From: Bacteroidota bacterium
GTDB lineage: Bacteria > Bacteroidota > Bacteroidia > Bacteroidales > Rikenellaceae
Direction: 5' to 3'
NCBI GenBank assembly: GCA_023443765.1
Contig: JAEZTA010000055.1
Coordinates: 1 to 10,986 of the forward strand
Length of the DNA stretch: 10,986 bases
The notes below the pieces were generated by a model. It was not told where the DNA came from, did no database searches, and saw only the letters and a list, made by a program, of their open reading frames with translations. The position numbers and the translations under genes were made by a program. Positions within the stretch are counted from its first letter, which is position 1. Every line of letters starts with the position of its first letter. This document shows, one piece after another, positions 1 through 6,347 of this stretch.

Positions 1-741
1 ATCGGGTGCCGCTGCAAGGTCTGCACTTCGGCGGACCGACGCGATAACCGCCTGCGCACTTCGGCGATGGTCGAGACGCACGGTGTGCGCATCGTCATCG
101 ACGCCGGACCCGACTTCCGCTACCAGATGCTGCGCACAGGCGTGCGGCGCCTCGACGCCATCCTGCTGACGCACGAACATAAGGATCATATCGGCGGTCT
201 GGACGACGTTCGGGCCTTTAATTTTGTCGATTATCCGCCGACCATCCACAAGGTTCACATCTTCGCGGCCCCGCGGGCGTTGGAGTGTGTGCGCAAGGAT
301 TTCGACTACGCCTTTGCGCAGGATAAATACCGCGGTGTGCCGGAGATCGAACTGCACGAAATCGACACGGCGAAGCCGTTCCGGGTCGGTGATGTGGAGA
401 TCGTTCCCGTTTCGGGGCACCATTCCGAGCGTTTCGAGGTCACGGGCTTCCGCATCGGGCCGCTGGCTTACCTTACGGACTTCAAGACGATTGACGATGC
501 CGAGGCGGAGAAACTGCGCGGTGTGGAGGTGTTGGTGGTCAACGCTCTGCGTCTGGTCGCCCATCCGTCGCACTTCAACCTCGAAGAGGCGCTGGAACTG
601 ATCCGCCGCACCGGGCCGCGCGAGGCTTATATTACGCATATGTCCCACGAAATCGGCCTGCATGCCGTGACGGAGCCGATGCTCCCGCCGGGCGTGCGGC
701 TGGCTTATGATATGCTGGAAGTGGAGATAGGGGATATTTAG
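1..741 (+). CDS. PhnP-like MBL-fold metallo-hydrolase, 5' end cut off
   Basis: This is the C-terminal 246 residues of a metallo-beta-lactamase-fold hydrolase. The frame is open from base 1, so the gene starts upstream. A Cys cluster (GCRCKVCTS, window residues 2-10) matches the structural zinc site of the PhnP subfamily. The dinuclear metal motif THEHKDH (HxHxDH) is at residues 57-63. Later family motifs include SGHHSE, a conserved LTD, HPSHF and YITHMSHE. PhnP enzymes are about 250 residues long, so roughly 15 residues are missing. E. coli PhnP is a cyclic phosphoribosyl phosphodiesterase of phosphonate breakdown, but no phosphonate genes are visible here. The substrate is therefore unknown, and a generic cytoplasmic phosphodiesterase is the safest call. 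A TAG stop ends the gene, and the palindromic repeat follows within 25 bp. Confidence 0.9.
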   Translation: MGCRCKVCTSADRRDNRLRTSAMVETHGVRIVIDAGPDFRYQMLRTGVRRLDAILLTHEHKDHIGGLDDVRAFNFVDYPPTIHKVHIFAAPRALECVRKDFDYAFAQDKYRGVPEIELHEIDTAKPFRVGDVEIVPVSGHHSERFEVTGFRIGPLAYLTDFKTIDDAEAEKLRGVEVLVVNALRLVAHPSHFNLEEALELIRRTGPREAYITHMSHEIGLHAVTEPMLPPGVRLAYDMLEVEIGDI

Positions 742-765
742 GTCCACATTCCGGTCGCATGCGAT

Positions 766-828
766 AAACCCCTCCCGAGGGAGGGGTTTGGGGTGGGGTC
801 AGACTTGTAAACGCGGCGGAACGCCGCG
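766..828. repeat. Intergenic palindromic repeat with a second hairpin
   Basis: The first arm AAACCCCTCCC (766-776) and GGGAGGGGTTT (779-789) form a perfect 11-bp inverted repeat around 2 bases. It is followed by a G-rich half repeat, GGGGTGGGG (790-798). A second perfect 7-bp hairpin, CGCGGCG-GAA-CGCCGCG, lies at 812-828. There is no T-tract, so neither hairpin looks like an intrinsic terminator. A similar palindrome with the same trailing TTTGGG is found at 10505-10535, which suggests a dispersed REP-like intergenic family. The rest of the 742-874 gap holds no clear promoter. Confidence 0.6.
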
Positions 829-874
829 GGAACGACAGTTGATGTTGCAAAACCGGGAACGGATAAAAAACGAT

Positions 875-1696
875 ATGAAAATGAAAACACTCAAGGATAA
901 GGTAATCGTTATTACGGGCGCTTCGTCGGGTATCGGCGAGGCAATGGCCCGGGTGTATGCCGCGCAGGGCGCGAAAGTGGTGCTCGGAGCGCGCAGCGTG
1001 CAGAAATTGCAGCTTCTCGCGGGGGACATTCGCTCGAAGGGCGGACATGCGGCCTATTGCGGGATGGATGTGACGAAACCCGGGGAGTGCCGGGAACTGA
1101 TCGAAACCGCCGTGCGGGAGTTCGATGGCGTGGACGTGCTGATCTGCAATGCGGGCATCTCGATGCGTGCCATTTTCGACGACGTGGACCTCGACGTACT
1201 CCACCAACTGATGGATGTCAACTTCTGGGGTACGGTCAACTGTTGTAAATACGCATTGCCCTACCTGCAGGCATCGAAAGGCTCGATCGTCGGCATTTCG
1301 TCCGTCGCGGGCCTGCACGGTCTGCCGGGCCGCACGGGCTATTCGGCCTCGAAATACGCCATGACGGGCTTCCTCGAAACGCTGCGCATCGAAAACCTCA
1401 AGAAGGGCCTGCACGTGATGATCGCCTGCCCGGGGTTCACCGCTTCGAACGTTCGTTTTTCGGCCCTCACGGCCGACGGTTCGCAGCAGGGCGAAACCCC
1501 ACGCGACGAGGCGAAGATGATGACCGCCGACGAGGTGGCCCGTATCGTGGCCAAAGGCATCCTGAAACGCAAACGCCTCTGCCTGATGGAAAACGAGGGC
1601 CGGGCGACGCACTTCGTCAAGAAATTCGCTCCTGCGTTCCTCGACCGGATGTTCTATCTGGTGATGTCCAAGGAGCCGGATTCGCCTTTTAAATAG
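875..1696 (+). CDS. Short-chain dehydrogenase/reductase (SDR), classical type
   Basis: This is a 273-residue NAD(P)-dependent oxidoreductase with a Rossmann fold. The cofactor motif TGASSGIG is at residues 14-21, and NAG at 92-94 stabilises the central sheet. The active-site Ser is at 142/143 (ISSVAG), followed by the catalytic YxxxK pair Y156/K160 (GYSASK). PG at 186-187 follows the sixth strand. The length fits classical SDRs, and the overall layout resembles the DHRS7-like group. The substrate cannot be read from the sequence. The start at 875 (MKMKTLKDK) or the in-frame ATG at 881 puts the first strand at the usual distance from the N terminus. An upstream in-frame ATG at 788 would translate the intergenic repeat and is rejected. 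The gene ends just before an intrinsic terminator, so it is the last gene of its transcript. Confidence 0.92.
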   Translation: MKMKTLKDKVIVITGASSGIGEAMARVYAAQGAKVVLGARSVQKLQLLAGDIRSKGGHAAYCGMDVTKPGECRELIETAVREFDGVDVLICNAGISMRAIFDDVDLDVLHQLMDVNFWGTVNCCKYALPYLQASKGSIVGISSVAGLHGLPGRTGYSASKYAMTGFLETLRIENLKKGLHVMIACPGFTASNVRFSALTADGSQQGETPRDEAKMMTADEVARIVAKGILKRKRLCLMENEGRATHFVKKFAPAFLDRMFYLVMSKEPDSPFK

Positions 1697-1714
1697 CTGA
1701 AATCCAAAAATCGG

Positions 1715-1743
1715 GCGGGAACCTTTGCAGGCTCCCGCTTTTT
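1715..1743 (+). terminator. Intrinsic terminator after the SDR gene
   Basis: GCGGGA (1715-1720) pairs with TCCCGC (1733-1738). The stem extends inward past one mismatch by CC/GG, and a run of five T follows (1739-1743). It lies 18 bases after the SDR stop codon. An A-tract just upstream (1706-1710) may let it work weakly on the other strand. Confidence 0.75.
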
Positions 1744-1832
1744 CGTCCCCATTTTGCGCGTCGGAACCCCTTTGGACCGGTTCTCCGACCGAAAATACCG
1801 ACCTGCTCCGGGACAGGAATATACAAAAGAAA

Positions 1833-1925
1833 ATGCCGACCTACTTTGCCACGAGTTTCAAGAAACACGTCGGGTGCCTGCCCACGGAGTATGTCCGCAA
1901 TCGCAAGAACGAGAAGGCGGGGTAG
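1833..1925 (+). pseudogene. Remnant of an AraC-family regulator C terminus
   Basis: A 30-codon ORF begins MPTYFATSFKKHVGCLPTEY and ends in a TAG stop at 1923. The segment YF-ATS-F-KK-HV-G-C-L-P fits the end of the AraC/XylS helix-turn-helix signature, where an aromatic residue, a Phe, basic residues, then GxxP and EY close the second DNA-binding motif. Nothing upstream in this frame (reading back to 1725) or in the other + frames looks like the rest of an AraC domain, so the similarity begins abruptly near 1833. The fragment is too short to bind DNA as a normal two-motif AraC domain. I read it as what is left after deletion or rearrangement of a regulator gene. The flanking 1744-1832 sequence holds only an imperfect hairpin (1760-1789). 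A translated small protein cannot be excluded. Confidence 0.6.
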
Positions 1926-1943
1926 TCCGAACGTACTGTAAAG

Positions 1944-1980
1944 AAAACGCCCGGAGTCTTCACAAGGCTCCGGGCGTTTT
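1944..1980. terminator. Bidirectional intrinsic terminator
   Basis: A perfect 13-bp stem is formed by AAAACGCCCGGAG (1944-1956) and CTCCGGGCGTTTT (1968-1980), with an 11-base loop. T-runs follow on both strands. It lies 16 bases beyond the prs stop codon and so ends prs on the - strand. It also stops any + strand transcript that crosses the AraC remnant. Confidence 0.9.
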
Positions 1981-1996
1981 TATGGGATCGGTTCTC

Positions 1997-2938
1997 CTAT
2001 TTGGAGAAGATCGAGGAAATTTCCTTGTAGTTGTGTACGCGCTCGATCACGTCGGCAAAGAGGTCGGCGACCGACAGCACCGTGAATTTGTGCAGGTCCT
2101 TGTCGGGGTTGAGCGGAATGGTATCGGTCACGATCACCTCCTCAAGGGCGCTCTCGTTGATGCGCTCGTAGGCCGGGCCCGAAAGCACGGGGTGGGTGAT
2201 AGCGGCGCGGACGCTCTTCGCTCCGCGGGCCATGAGCATGTCGGCGGCCATGCAGATCGTACCGGCCGTGTCGATCATGTCGTCGACGATCAGTACGTTA
2301 CGGCCTTCGACATCGCCGATGGCGGTCATCTTGCCTACGACGTTGGCTTTGGCGCGCTCCTTATGCGAAATGTTGATCGGCGTGCCGAGCAGTTTCGAGT
2401 AGGTGTTGGCACGCTTGGCGCCGCCCATGTCGGGCGCTGCGATCGAGAGGTCCTCGATGTTGAGGCTCTTGATGTAGGGGACGAAAATGCCGCTGGCGTA
2501 GAGGGCATCGACCGGAACGTCGAAAAATCCCTGAATCTGGTCGGCATGCAGGTCCATCGTCATCACACGGTCGACACCTGCGGCCATCAGCATGTTGGCT
2601 ACCAGCTTGGCGCCGATCGGTACGCGGGGACGGTCCTTACGGTCCTGGCGCGCCCAGCCGAAGTAGGGCATCACGGCTACTACCTGGTGGGCAGAAGCAC
2701 GGCGTGCGGCGTCGATCATCATCAGCAGTTCCATCAGCGTGTCCGAGGGCGGAAAAGTCGATTGGATGATGAAGACCGTACAGCCGCGGATCGACTCGTT
2801 GTAGCAGGGCTGGAATTCGCCGTCGCTGAAACGCAGGACTTCCGACTGCCCGAGCGTCGTGCCGAAGCTCGCAGCGATCTTTTTGGCCAGATACTCCGAA
2901 TCGCGACCGGTGAAAATTTTGATTTCGTGGATAGCCAT
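1997..2938 (-). CDS. prs: Ribose-phosphate pyrophosphokinase (PRPP synthetase)
   Basis: This 313-residue cytoplasmic enzyme transfers pyrophosphate from ATP to ribose 5-phosphate, making PRPP for purine, pyrimidine, histidine, tryptophan and NAD synthesis. Visible family motifs are FSDGE (37-41), the ATP-site YFGWARQDRK (92-101), the metal-binding DLH (129-131) with QIQGFFD following, and the PRPP loop VDDMIDTAGT (218-227). The length and motif order fit class I bacterial enzymes, with no truncation. The start at 2938 gives the usual short N terminus before the first strand (IKIFTG). It is transcribed alone: its own promoter lies just upstream, a terminator separates it from engB, and a strong bidirectional terminator follows. 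An ORF of 401 codons on the opposite strand is only a shadow. Confidence 0.98.
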   Translation of the reverse strand: MAIHEIKIFTGRDSEYLAKKIAASFGTTLGQSEVLRFSDGEFQPCYNESIRGCTVFIIQSTFPPSDTLMELLMMIDAARRASAHQVVAVMPYFGWARQDRKDRPRVPIGAKLVANMLMAAGVDRVMTMDLHADQIQGFFDVPVDALYASGIFVPYIKSLNIEDLSIAAPDMGGAKRANTYSKLLGTPINISHKERAKANVVGKMTAIGDVEGRNVLIVDDMIDTAGTICMAADMLMARGAKSVRAAITHPVLSGPAYERINESALEEVIVTDTIPLNPDKDLHKFTVLSVADLFADVIERVHNYKEISSIFSK

Positions 2939-2964
2939 AGATATCGAGGATTTTTTTGACGATG

Positions 2965-2995
2965 CAAAGATAGGACAATACGCCGAAAAAACACA
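2965..2995 (-). promoter_or_regulatory. Bacteroidota-type promoter of prs
   Basis: On the - strand the -7 box TATCTTTG (2965-2972) matches TAnnTTTG exactly. TGTG (2992-2995) sits 19 bases upstream as an imperfect -33 element. Transcription would start near 2960, giving a leader of about 20 bases. The -33 region lies inside the T-tail and stem of the preceding engB terminator. Confidence 0.75.
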
Positions 2996-3015
2996 CCCCG
3001 GGGGATGTGTTTTTT
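2986..3015 (-). terminator. Intrinsic terminator after engB
   Basis: AAAAAACACA (2986-2995) and TGTGTTTTTT (3006-3015) form a perfect 10-bp stem. The intervening CCCCGGGGGA adds further pairing. Read on the - strand, it ends in six T. It lies about 80 bases beyond the engB stop codon. The intervening bases 3016-3097 hold nothing else recognisable. Confidence 0.8.
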
Positions 3016-3097
3016 CAACATTCGGTTAAACTTTACGGGCTGTGGGCAGTTTTTCGCGCTGTGGCGTCGTGTAAGGCCCTTTTGGTCGCCGTCCGGT

Positions 3098-3694
3098 TTA
3101 GTTCTGGCTAAGGCATTCGCCGATGAAGCCGAGGATTTCCTCGCGCCCGGCGCCCTTCTCCGACGAGGAGACGAACATCGGCGGCAACTCCTCCCACTGC
3201 TCGGCGAGGGTGGTGCGGAACCTTTCCACGCTCTTCTCACACTGGGTTTTCGAGAGTTTGTCGGCCTTGGTGAAGATGATGCCGAACGGAATGCCGTTCT
3301 CACCGAGCATCTCGATGAACCGCAGGTCGATCTTCTGGGGTTCGAGGCGGATGTCCACCAGTACGAACAGGAAGTGCATCTTCTCGCACTTGACGACGTA
3401 GTCGGTGATCAGCTTCGAGAACTCGCTGCGCTGGGACTTCGACGTGCGGGCGTATCCGTAACCGGGCAGGTCGACCAGGTACCACGCGTCGTTGATGCGG
3501 AAATGGTTGATGAGGCGTGTCTTACCGGGTGTTCCCGACACCTTGGCCAGCCCTCCGCGGGCGGTGAGCATGTTGATGAGCGACGACTTGCCGACGTTGC
3601 TCCGCCCGATGAAGGCGATGTCTTTCAGGTCGTCTTTCGGGACCTGCGAAATGCGCTCGGACGAGCATTTGAATTCGGCTTTGGTGATCTGCAT
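3098..3694 (-). CDS. engB: Ribosome biogenesis GTP-binding protein EngB/YsxC
   Basis: This is a 198-residue TRAFAC-class GTPase needed for assembly of the 50S ribosomal subunit and usually essential. All G motifs are intact: G1 GRSNVGKS (30-37), the switch I Thr in GTPGKT (54-59), G3 DLPG (75-78) in the family-typical DLPGYGYA, G4 TKAD (142-145), and G5 in SSSEKG (176-181). The length matches the single-domain EngB family, with no extra domain. The start at 3694 places the first strand (DIAFIG) at the usual position. A promoter-like TATCTTTG lies 63-70 bases upstream. No T-tailed terminator is seen between creD and this gene, so read-through from creD is possible. Confidence 0.97.
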   Translation of the reverse strand: MQITKAEFKCSSERISQVPKDDLKDIAFIGRSNVGKSSLINMLTARGGLAKVSGTPGKTRLINHFRINDAWYLVDLPGYGYARTSKSQRSEFSKLITDYVVKCEKMHFLFVLVDIRLEPQKIDLRFIEMLGENGIPFGIIFTKADKLSKTQCEKSVERFRTTLAEQWEELPPMFVSSSEKGAGREEILGFIGECLSQN

Positions 3695-3756
3695 CGGTGT
3701 TTTATTTTGGAGGTTTTGCCGGGGTGCACCCTGTCTAAGCGCAAGTTTAGCTTTTG

Positions 3757-3788
3757 CAAAGATAGTAAAGAGTTTCCGGATTGGAAAA
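3757..3788 (-). promoter_or_regulatory. Probable promoter of engB, next to overlapping inverted repeats
   Basis: On the - strand TATCTTTG (3757-3764) matches the Bacteroidota -7 consensus. TTTC at 3785-3788 lies 20 bases upstream as a weak -33 element. The predicted leader is about 57 bases. Two mutually exclusive small inverted repeats cover the -33 side: CGGATT/AATCCG (3777-3782 and 3787-3792) and TTTCC/GGAAA (3773-3777 and 3783-3787). Neither has a T-tail, so an operator or a weak creD end are both possible. Confidence 0.6.
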
Positions 3789-3811
3789 TCCGCCCGTCGC
3801 TTTGCCCCGTT

Positions 3812-5176
3812 TTAACGGTTGCCCGTCCACTCCATCTTCAGCGAGTAGCACATGACGGCAGCCAGGATGACGAACAGCCCGACGCTTCCGGCCAGCAGCG
3901 CATAGGTTTCGAGTTGCAGCAGCACGTAAACGTAGGTGTAAAGGATCGCCAGCAGGGCCCCGATGCAGAGCGCCGTGCCGCGGATGCGGATGGCGCCGTA
4001 GATGTAGGCCGTGATCAGCGAGGTGGTCATCAGGGCGGCGATCAGGTAGGCCAGTCCGAAGCTGAGGTGTTCGGAAATCGACACGAGCAGCGAATAGAAG
4101 AGGATCAGCGCCAGTCCGACGAGCAGGTACTGGAAGGCGTGGATGTTCTTCTTGCGGGTCATCTCGACGAACAGCACCCCGATAAAGGTGAGCAGGATCA
4201 CCAGTACGGCGTATTTGATCGAACGCATGGCCTGCTGGTACTGGGTGACGGGCACGAGCAGGTTTACGCCCAGTTCGCTCCGGGAGATGGCGTACTCGTG
4301 GTCGCCGGACCCCAGCACCTGTGCATAATTGCGGTTCTGCGCCACGACCTTCCATTCGGCCGTGAATCCCTGTTCGGTCACCTCGCGCGTGGAGGGCAGG
4401 AAGTTGCCGATGAAACTCGGCGTCGGGCAGTCGGATCTGAGGCGGATGGTGTTCTGGTTGCCGACGGGTGCGAAGTAGAGCGCGGCCGAGCCTTTGAGCT
4501 TTATTTTCAGCGTGAACGGAATCTGCATCCCCGGTTTTTCGGCCCATTCGCCCAGGTCGGCTTTTGCGGCTACGCCGACTTCGAAGCAGTCGTTGTCCGG
4601 GGCGGTGGCGGTGGGGTGTTCTTTGCCGTCCCAGTCGATCACGATACTCTCCTCGATACCCCGCAGGTCGGAGATTCCGACGCCGATGCTCACCGCTTCG
4701 GTGTCGATCCGGACGCCCTTGTCGAGCAGGCTTTTCAGCTCTTCGGGACTGGCGAATGTGCCCGTAAGGGTGATTTCCGAATTGTAGACGTTCGTGTCGT
4801 AAAGCCCGCGCCGGAGCTGCTGGCAGGCGGCACTGCCGTCGATCGTGAGTTTTTCGGGCAGGACGGTCAGCTGATTGCGGGCCGTCGAGCGCTTCCCGTT
4901 TTCGTCCGTGACGGTGTAAACGTAGGGGATGGTCACGACGGGACCCGTGATGTGCTGCTCGTCGCTCCACATGCGGGCGACCTCCCGCTGTGCGCTTTCC
5001 ATCATTTCGCTCCGTTCGAAGATCAGCGACATGATCATGCCGCCCGGGATGAGCAGGATCAGCATGATGATGCCGATAAAGACGATTTTCAGCGTCAGCG
5101 GGTTCGATTTTGTCTTCTTTTCGGGTTCGGGGACCGCAACCTGCGGTGCCGGGGTGATTTCGGGATTGGTTTCCAT
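3812..5176 (-). CDS. creD: Cell envelope integrity protein CreD
   Basis: This 454-residue inner-membrane protein belongs to the CreD family (E. coli CreD is about 450 residues). It has a short Pro-rich cytoplasmic N terminus and one membrane segment (about 31-52). A large periplasmic domain (about 55-318) follows, carrying family motifs GPVVTIPY (78-85) and RRGLYDTNVYNSEITLTG (122-139). Five further membrane segments lie near 321-339, 348-366, 371-393, 399-420 and 424-444. The conserved C-terminal QLETYALLAGS is at 421-431. CreD is linked to envelope stability and colicin/beta-lactam responses in Enterobacteria and Aeromonas, but its biochemical activity is unknown. In this window it has its own promoter with the same palindrome as the neighbouring winged-helix operon, so it is probably controlled by that regulator rather than by a CreBC two-component system, which is not seen here. 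Confidence 0.95.
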   Translation of the reverse strand: METNPEITPAPQVAVPEPEKKTKSNPLTLKIVFIGIIMLILLIPGGMIMSLIFERSEMMESAQREVARMWSDEQHITGPVVTIPYVYTVTDENGKRSTARNQLTVLPEKLTIDGSAACQQLRRGLYDTNVYNSEITLTGTFASPEELKSLLDKGVRIDTEAVSIGVGISDLRGIEESIVIDWDGKEHPTATAPDNDCFEVGVAAKADLGEWAEKPGMQIPFTLKIKLKGSAALYFAPVGNQNTIRLRSDCPTPSFIGNFLPSTREVTEQGFTAEWKVVAQNRNYAQVLGSGDHEYAISRSELGVNLLVPVTQYQQAMRSIKYAVLVILLTFIGVLFVEMTRKKNIHAFQYLLVGLALILFYSLLVSISEHLSFGLAYLIAALMTTSLITAYIYGAIRIRGTALCIGALLAILYTYVYVLLQLETYALLAGSVGLFVILAAVMCYSLKMEWTGNR

Positions 5177-5194
5177 ACGGTTTAGTTTTTTTAG

Positions 5195-5233
5195 AAAGTA
5201 CTTTTAATTACAAAGTGAATTGGCGAAAAAAAA
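5195..5233 (-). promoter_or_regulatory. creD promoter with AAAGTACTTT operator
   Basis: On the - strand TCACTTTG (5211-5218) is a one-mismatch -7 box. The T-tract 5226-5233 comes before it and could form part of an upstream element, although no clear TTTG -33 box is seen. The perfect 10-base palindrome AAAGTACTTT (5195-5204) starts about where transcription would begin, six bases from the -7 box. The same palindrome at the same distance lies before the neighbouring operon (6185-6208). A repressor bound here would block the start site. The leader would be about 28 bases. Confidence 0.7.
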
Positions 5234-5257
5234 GACGGTCACTTTTCAGCCGACCGT
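5226..5257 (-). terminator. Intrinsic terminator of the winged-helix operon
   Basis: Read on the - strand, ACGGTC (5257-5252) pairs with GACCGT (5240-5235), followed by C and eight T (5233-5226). The stop codon and last codons of the winged-helix gene lie inside the hairpin. It separates that operon from creD, which then needs its own promoter. Confidence 0.7.
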
Positions 5258-5553
5258 GAAGTGGCGTCGATAAACGATTCGAGGGCCTGCAAATGGCGGC
5301 GGAACGCCTCGCGTCCCTGGTCCGTGGCCCGGTAGGTGGTGTTGGGCATGCGTCCGATGAACTGCTTCGACGAAGTGATGTAGCCGGCGTTCTCCAGCGT
5401 CCGGGTATGAGTCACCAGGTTGCCGTCGGTCAGGTTGAGCAGCGAGCGCAGGGATTTGAAGTCCATGCTGTCGTTGACCACCAGCACGGCCATGATGCCC
5501 AGCCGGACTTTGCTTTCCAGCGTCTTGTCGATATTTTCGAGGTTCAGGTTCAC
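5239..5553 (-). CDS. Winged-helix transcriptional regulator (HTH_34-like)
   Basis: This 104-residue protein consists of one winged-helix DNA-binding domain. The pattern fits the HTH_34 family of MarR/ArsR-like regulators: an N-terminal helix with ESKVRLGIMAVL (13-24), a first helix with DFKSLRSLLNLTDGNL (31-46), a recognition helix VTHTRTLENAGYI (47-59), and the wing around FIGRMPNTTYRATDQG (65-80). No separate ligand or sensor domain is present. The start is the GTG at 5553-5551, whose GTGA overlaps the TGA of the upstream membrane-protein gene by 4 bases. That signals translational coupling. The open frame extends far upstream, but only as a shadow of the membrane gene. Inferred role: it represses its own operon and creD through the shared AAAGTACTTT palindrome. 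Confidence 0.9.
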   Translation of the reverse strand: MNLNLENIDKTLESKVRLGIMAVLVVNDSMDFKSLRSLLNLTDGNLVTHTRTLENAGYITSSKQFIGRMPNTTYRATDQGREAFRRHLQALESFIDATSRSAEK

Positions 5554-6179
5554 CGCTTGTTCTTCGTTGCGAGGAAAATGATGCCGTAGAGGATATTCAG
5601 CGCGCCGAATCCGGCTGCCCAGAAGATGAGGGCATAGCCTTGGTAGAAGCTGTCGACGAGTCCCAGTGCGAGTTCGGCGTAACCCAGGTAGCGGACCGAA
5701 CTGAACGTGTGGTTGGAGGCGGAGACGAGCGCCATGCCGTAGAATATCAGCATGATCGAGGAGGTCAGCCCGTAATAGCCGTTGACGAAGAGCGCGAGGC
5801 TGAAGATGCCGCCGACGATCAGCGGCAGGAAGAAGTTCCACAGCAGGCGGCGCGCCGTGGCGTCGATTGTGATTTTCGAACCTTTGCGTTGCGCTTCGAA
5901 GTAACTCAGCCCCACGGCGGTCGCCAGGCAAAGGACGATCAGGGCGGCAGCTGCGATCAGCAGGGCGTAGATGCGCGTATAGGTGTTGACCGTCAGCATC
6001 GGGGCGATGTCCCAGCCGCCGTTGAAGACCCGGTTGACGGTCCACGAAGCCACCAGCGCCAGGATGCCGACGACGATCGGGGCATAGGCGCTCACGTTGA
6101 GGAAACGCGACGAACGGTTCATCAGCGTCCGTATCTCTGTCAGGGTCGAATAGACCTCGTTGCCTTCTTTCTGCTGCAT
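5550..6179 (-). CDS. Polytopic membrane protein, partner of the winged-helix regulator
   Basis: This 209-residue protein has about five or six hydrophobic helices, near residues 28-48, 70-92, 113-134, 138-155, 165-176 (weak) and 182-204. A short polar N terminus (MQQKEGNEVYSTLTEIRTLM) comes first, and the C terminus is basic (KNKR). I recognise no enzymatic motif. Proteins of this type are often found directly before an HTH_34-like regulator in Bacteroidota and are annotated as hypothetical membrane proteins. The ATG at 6179 is chosen because promoter and palindrome lie immediately upstream. The longer frame to 6314 would translate across them and adds non-conserved Pro/His-rich residues. It is the first gene of a two-gene operon and may sense a membrane state for its regulator partner, which is inference only. 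Confidence 0.82.
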   Translation of the reverse strand: MQQKEGNEVYSTLTEIRTLMNRSSRFLNVSAYAPIVVGILALVASWTVNRVFNGGWDIAPMLTVNTYTRIYALLIAAAALIVLCLATAVGLSYFEAQRKGSKITIDATARRLLWNFFLPLIVGGIFSLALFVNGYYGLTSSIMLIFYGMALVSASNHTFSSVRYLGYAELALGLVDSFYQGYALIFWAAGFGALNILYGIIFLATKNKR

Positions 6180-6184
6180 AGTGA

Positions 6185-6231
6185 AAAGTACTTTGTGATG
6201 CAAAGTTAAAGCTAAAATCCGGAATTGCAAA
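6185..6231 (-). promoter_or_regulatory. Promoter and operator of the membrane protein / winged-helix operon
   Basis: On the - strand a -33 TTTG (6228-6231), a 19-base spacer and a -7 TAACTTTG (6201-6208) make a full Bacteroidota consensus promoter. The palindrome AAAGTACTTT (6185-6194) begins six bases downstream, at the predicted start of transcription and 5 bases before the ATG region. The creD promoter has the same palindrome and spacing. The remaining gap up to 6347 contains no gene, and I see no T-tailed terminator for the GNAT gene in it. Confidence 0.82.
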
Positions 6232-6347
6232 TTTTCCGGCGATTTTTTGTGAAGGGCGGGCGGAATTCGGTGTGGCGGTGAATGCTCGGGCAGGAATAAA
6301 GCCGGGGGAGGCAAAGGGTGGAGTTCGACTGAGCCTTCGCCTTTCGC

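Noticed and set aside
788..874. Upstream ATG extending the SDR gene by 29 codons
   Set aside because: It would translate the palindromic repeat and hairpin; the SDR fold starts normally from 875 or 881.
632..1612. 326-codon - strand frame over the SDR gene
   Set aside because: Antisense shadow with no motif; the SDR on the + strand has all the catalytic motifs.
1760..1789. Hairpin GTCGGAACC...GGTTCTCCGAC as an RNA gene or terminator
   Set aside because: It has a two-base bulge and no T-tract, and does not fold as a tRNA; kept only as local structure.
1797..1845. Short direct repeat CCGACCT near the AraC remnant as an attachment site
   Set aside because: Seven bases is within chance, and no integrase or mobile gene is nearby.
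1754..2959. 401-codon open frame on the + strand
   Set aside because: It is the antisense shadow of prs, whose motifs are unmistakable on the - strand.
3005..5185. 726-codon open frame on the + strand
   Set aside because: It runs antisense through engB and creD. The long open frame results from GC-rich codon use, and no family motif is seen.
6180..6314. N-terminal extension of the membrane protein to 6314
   Set aside because: The extension would translate a consensus promoter and the palindrome; ATG 6179 lies right after them.
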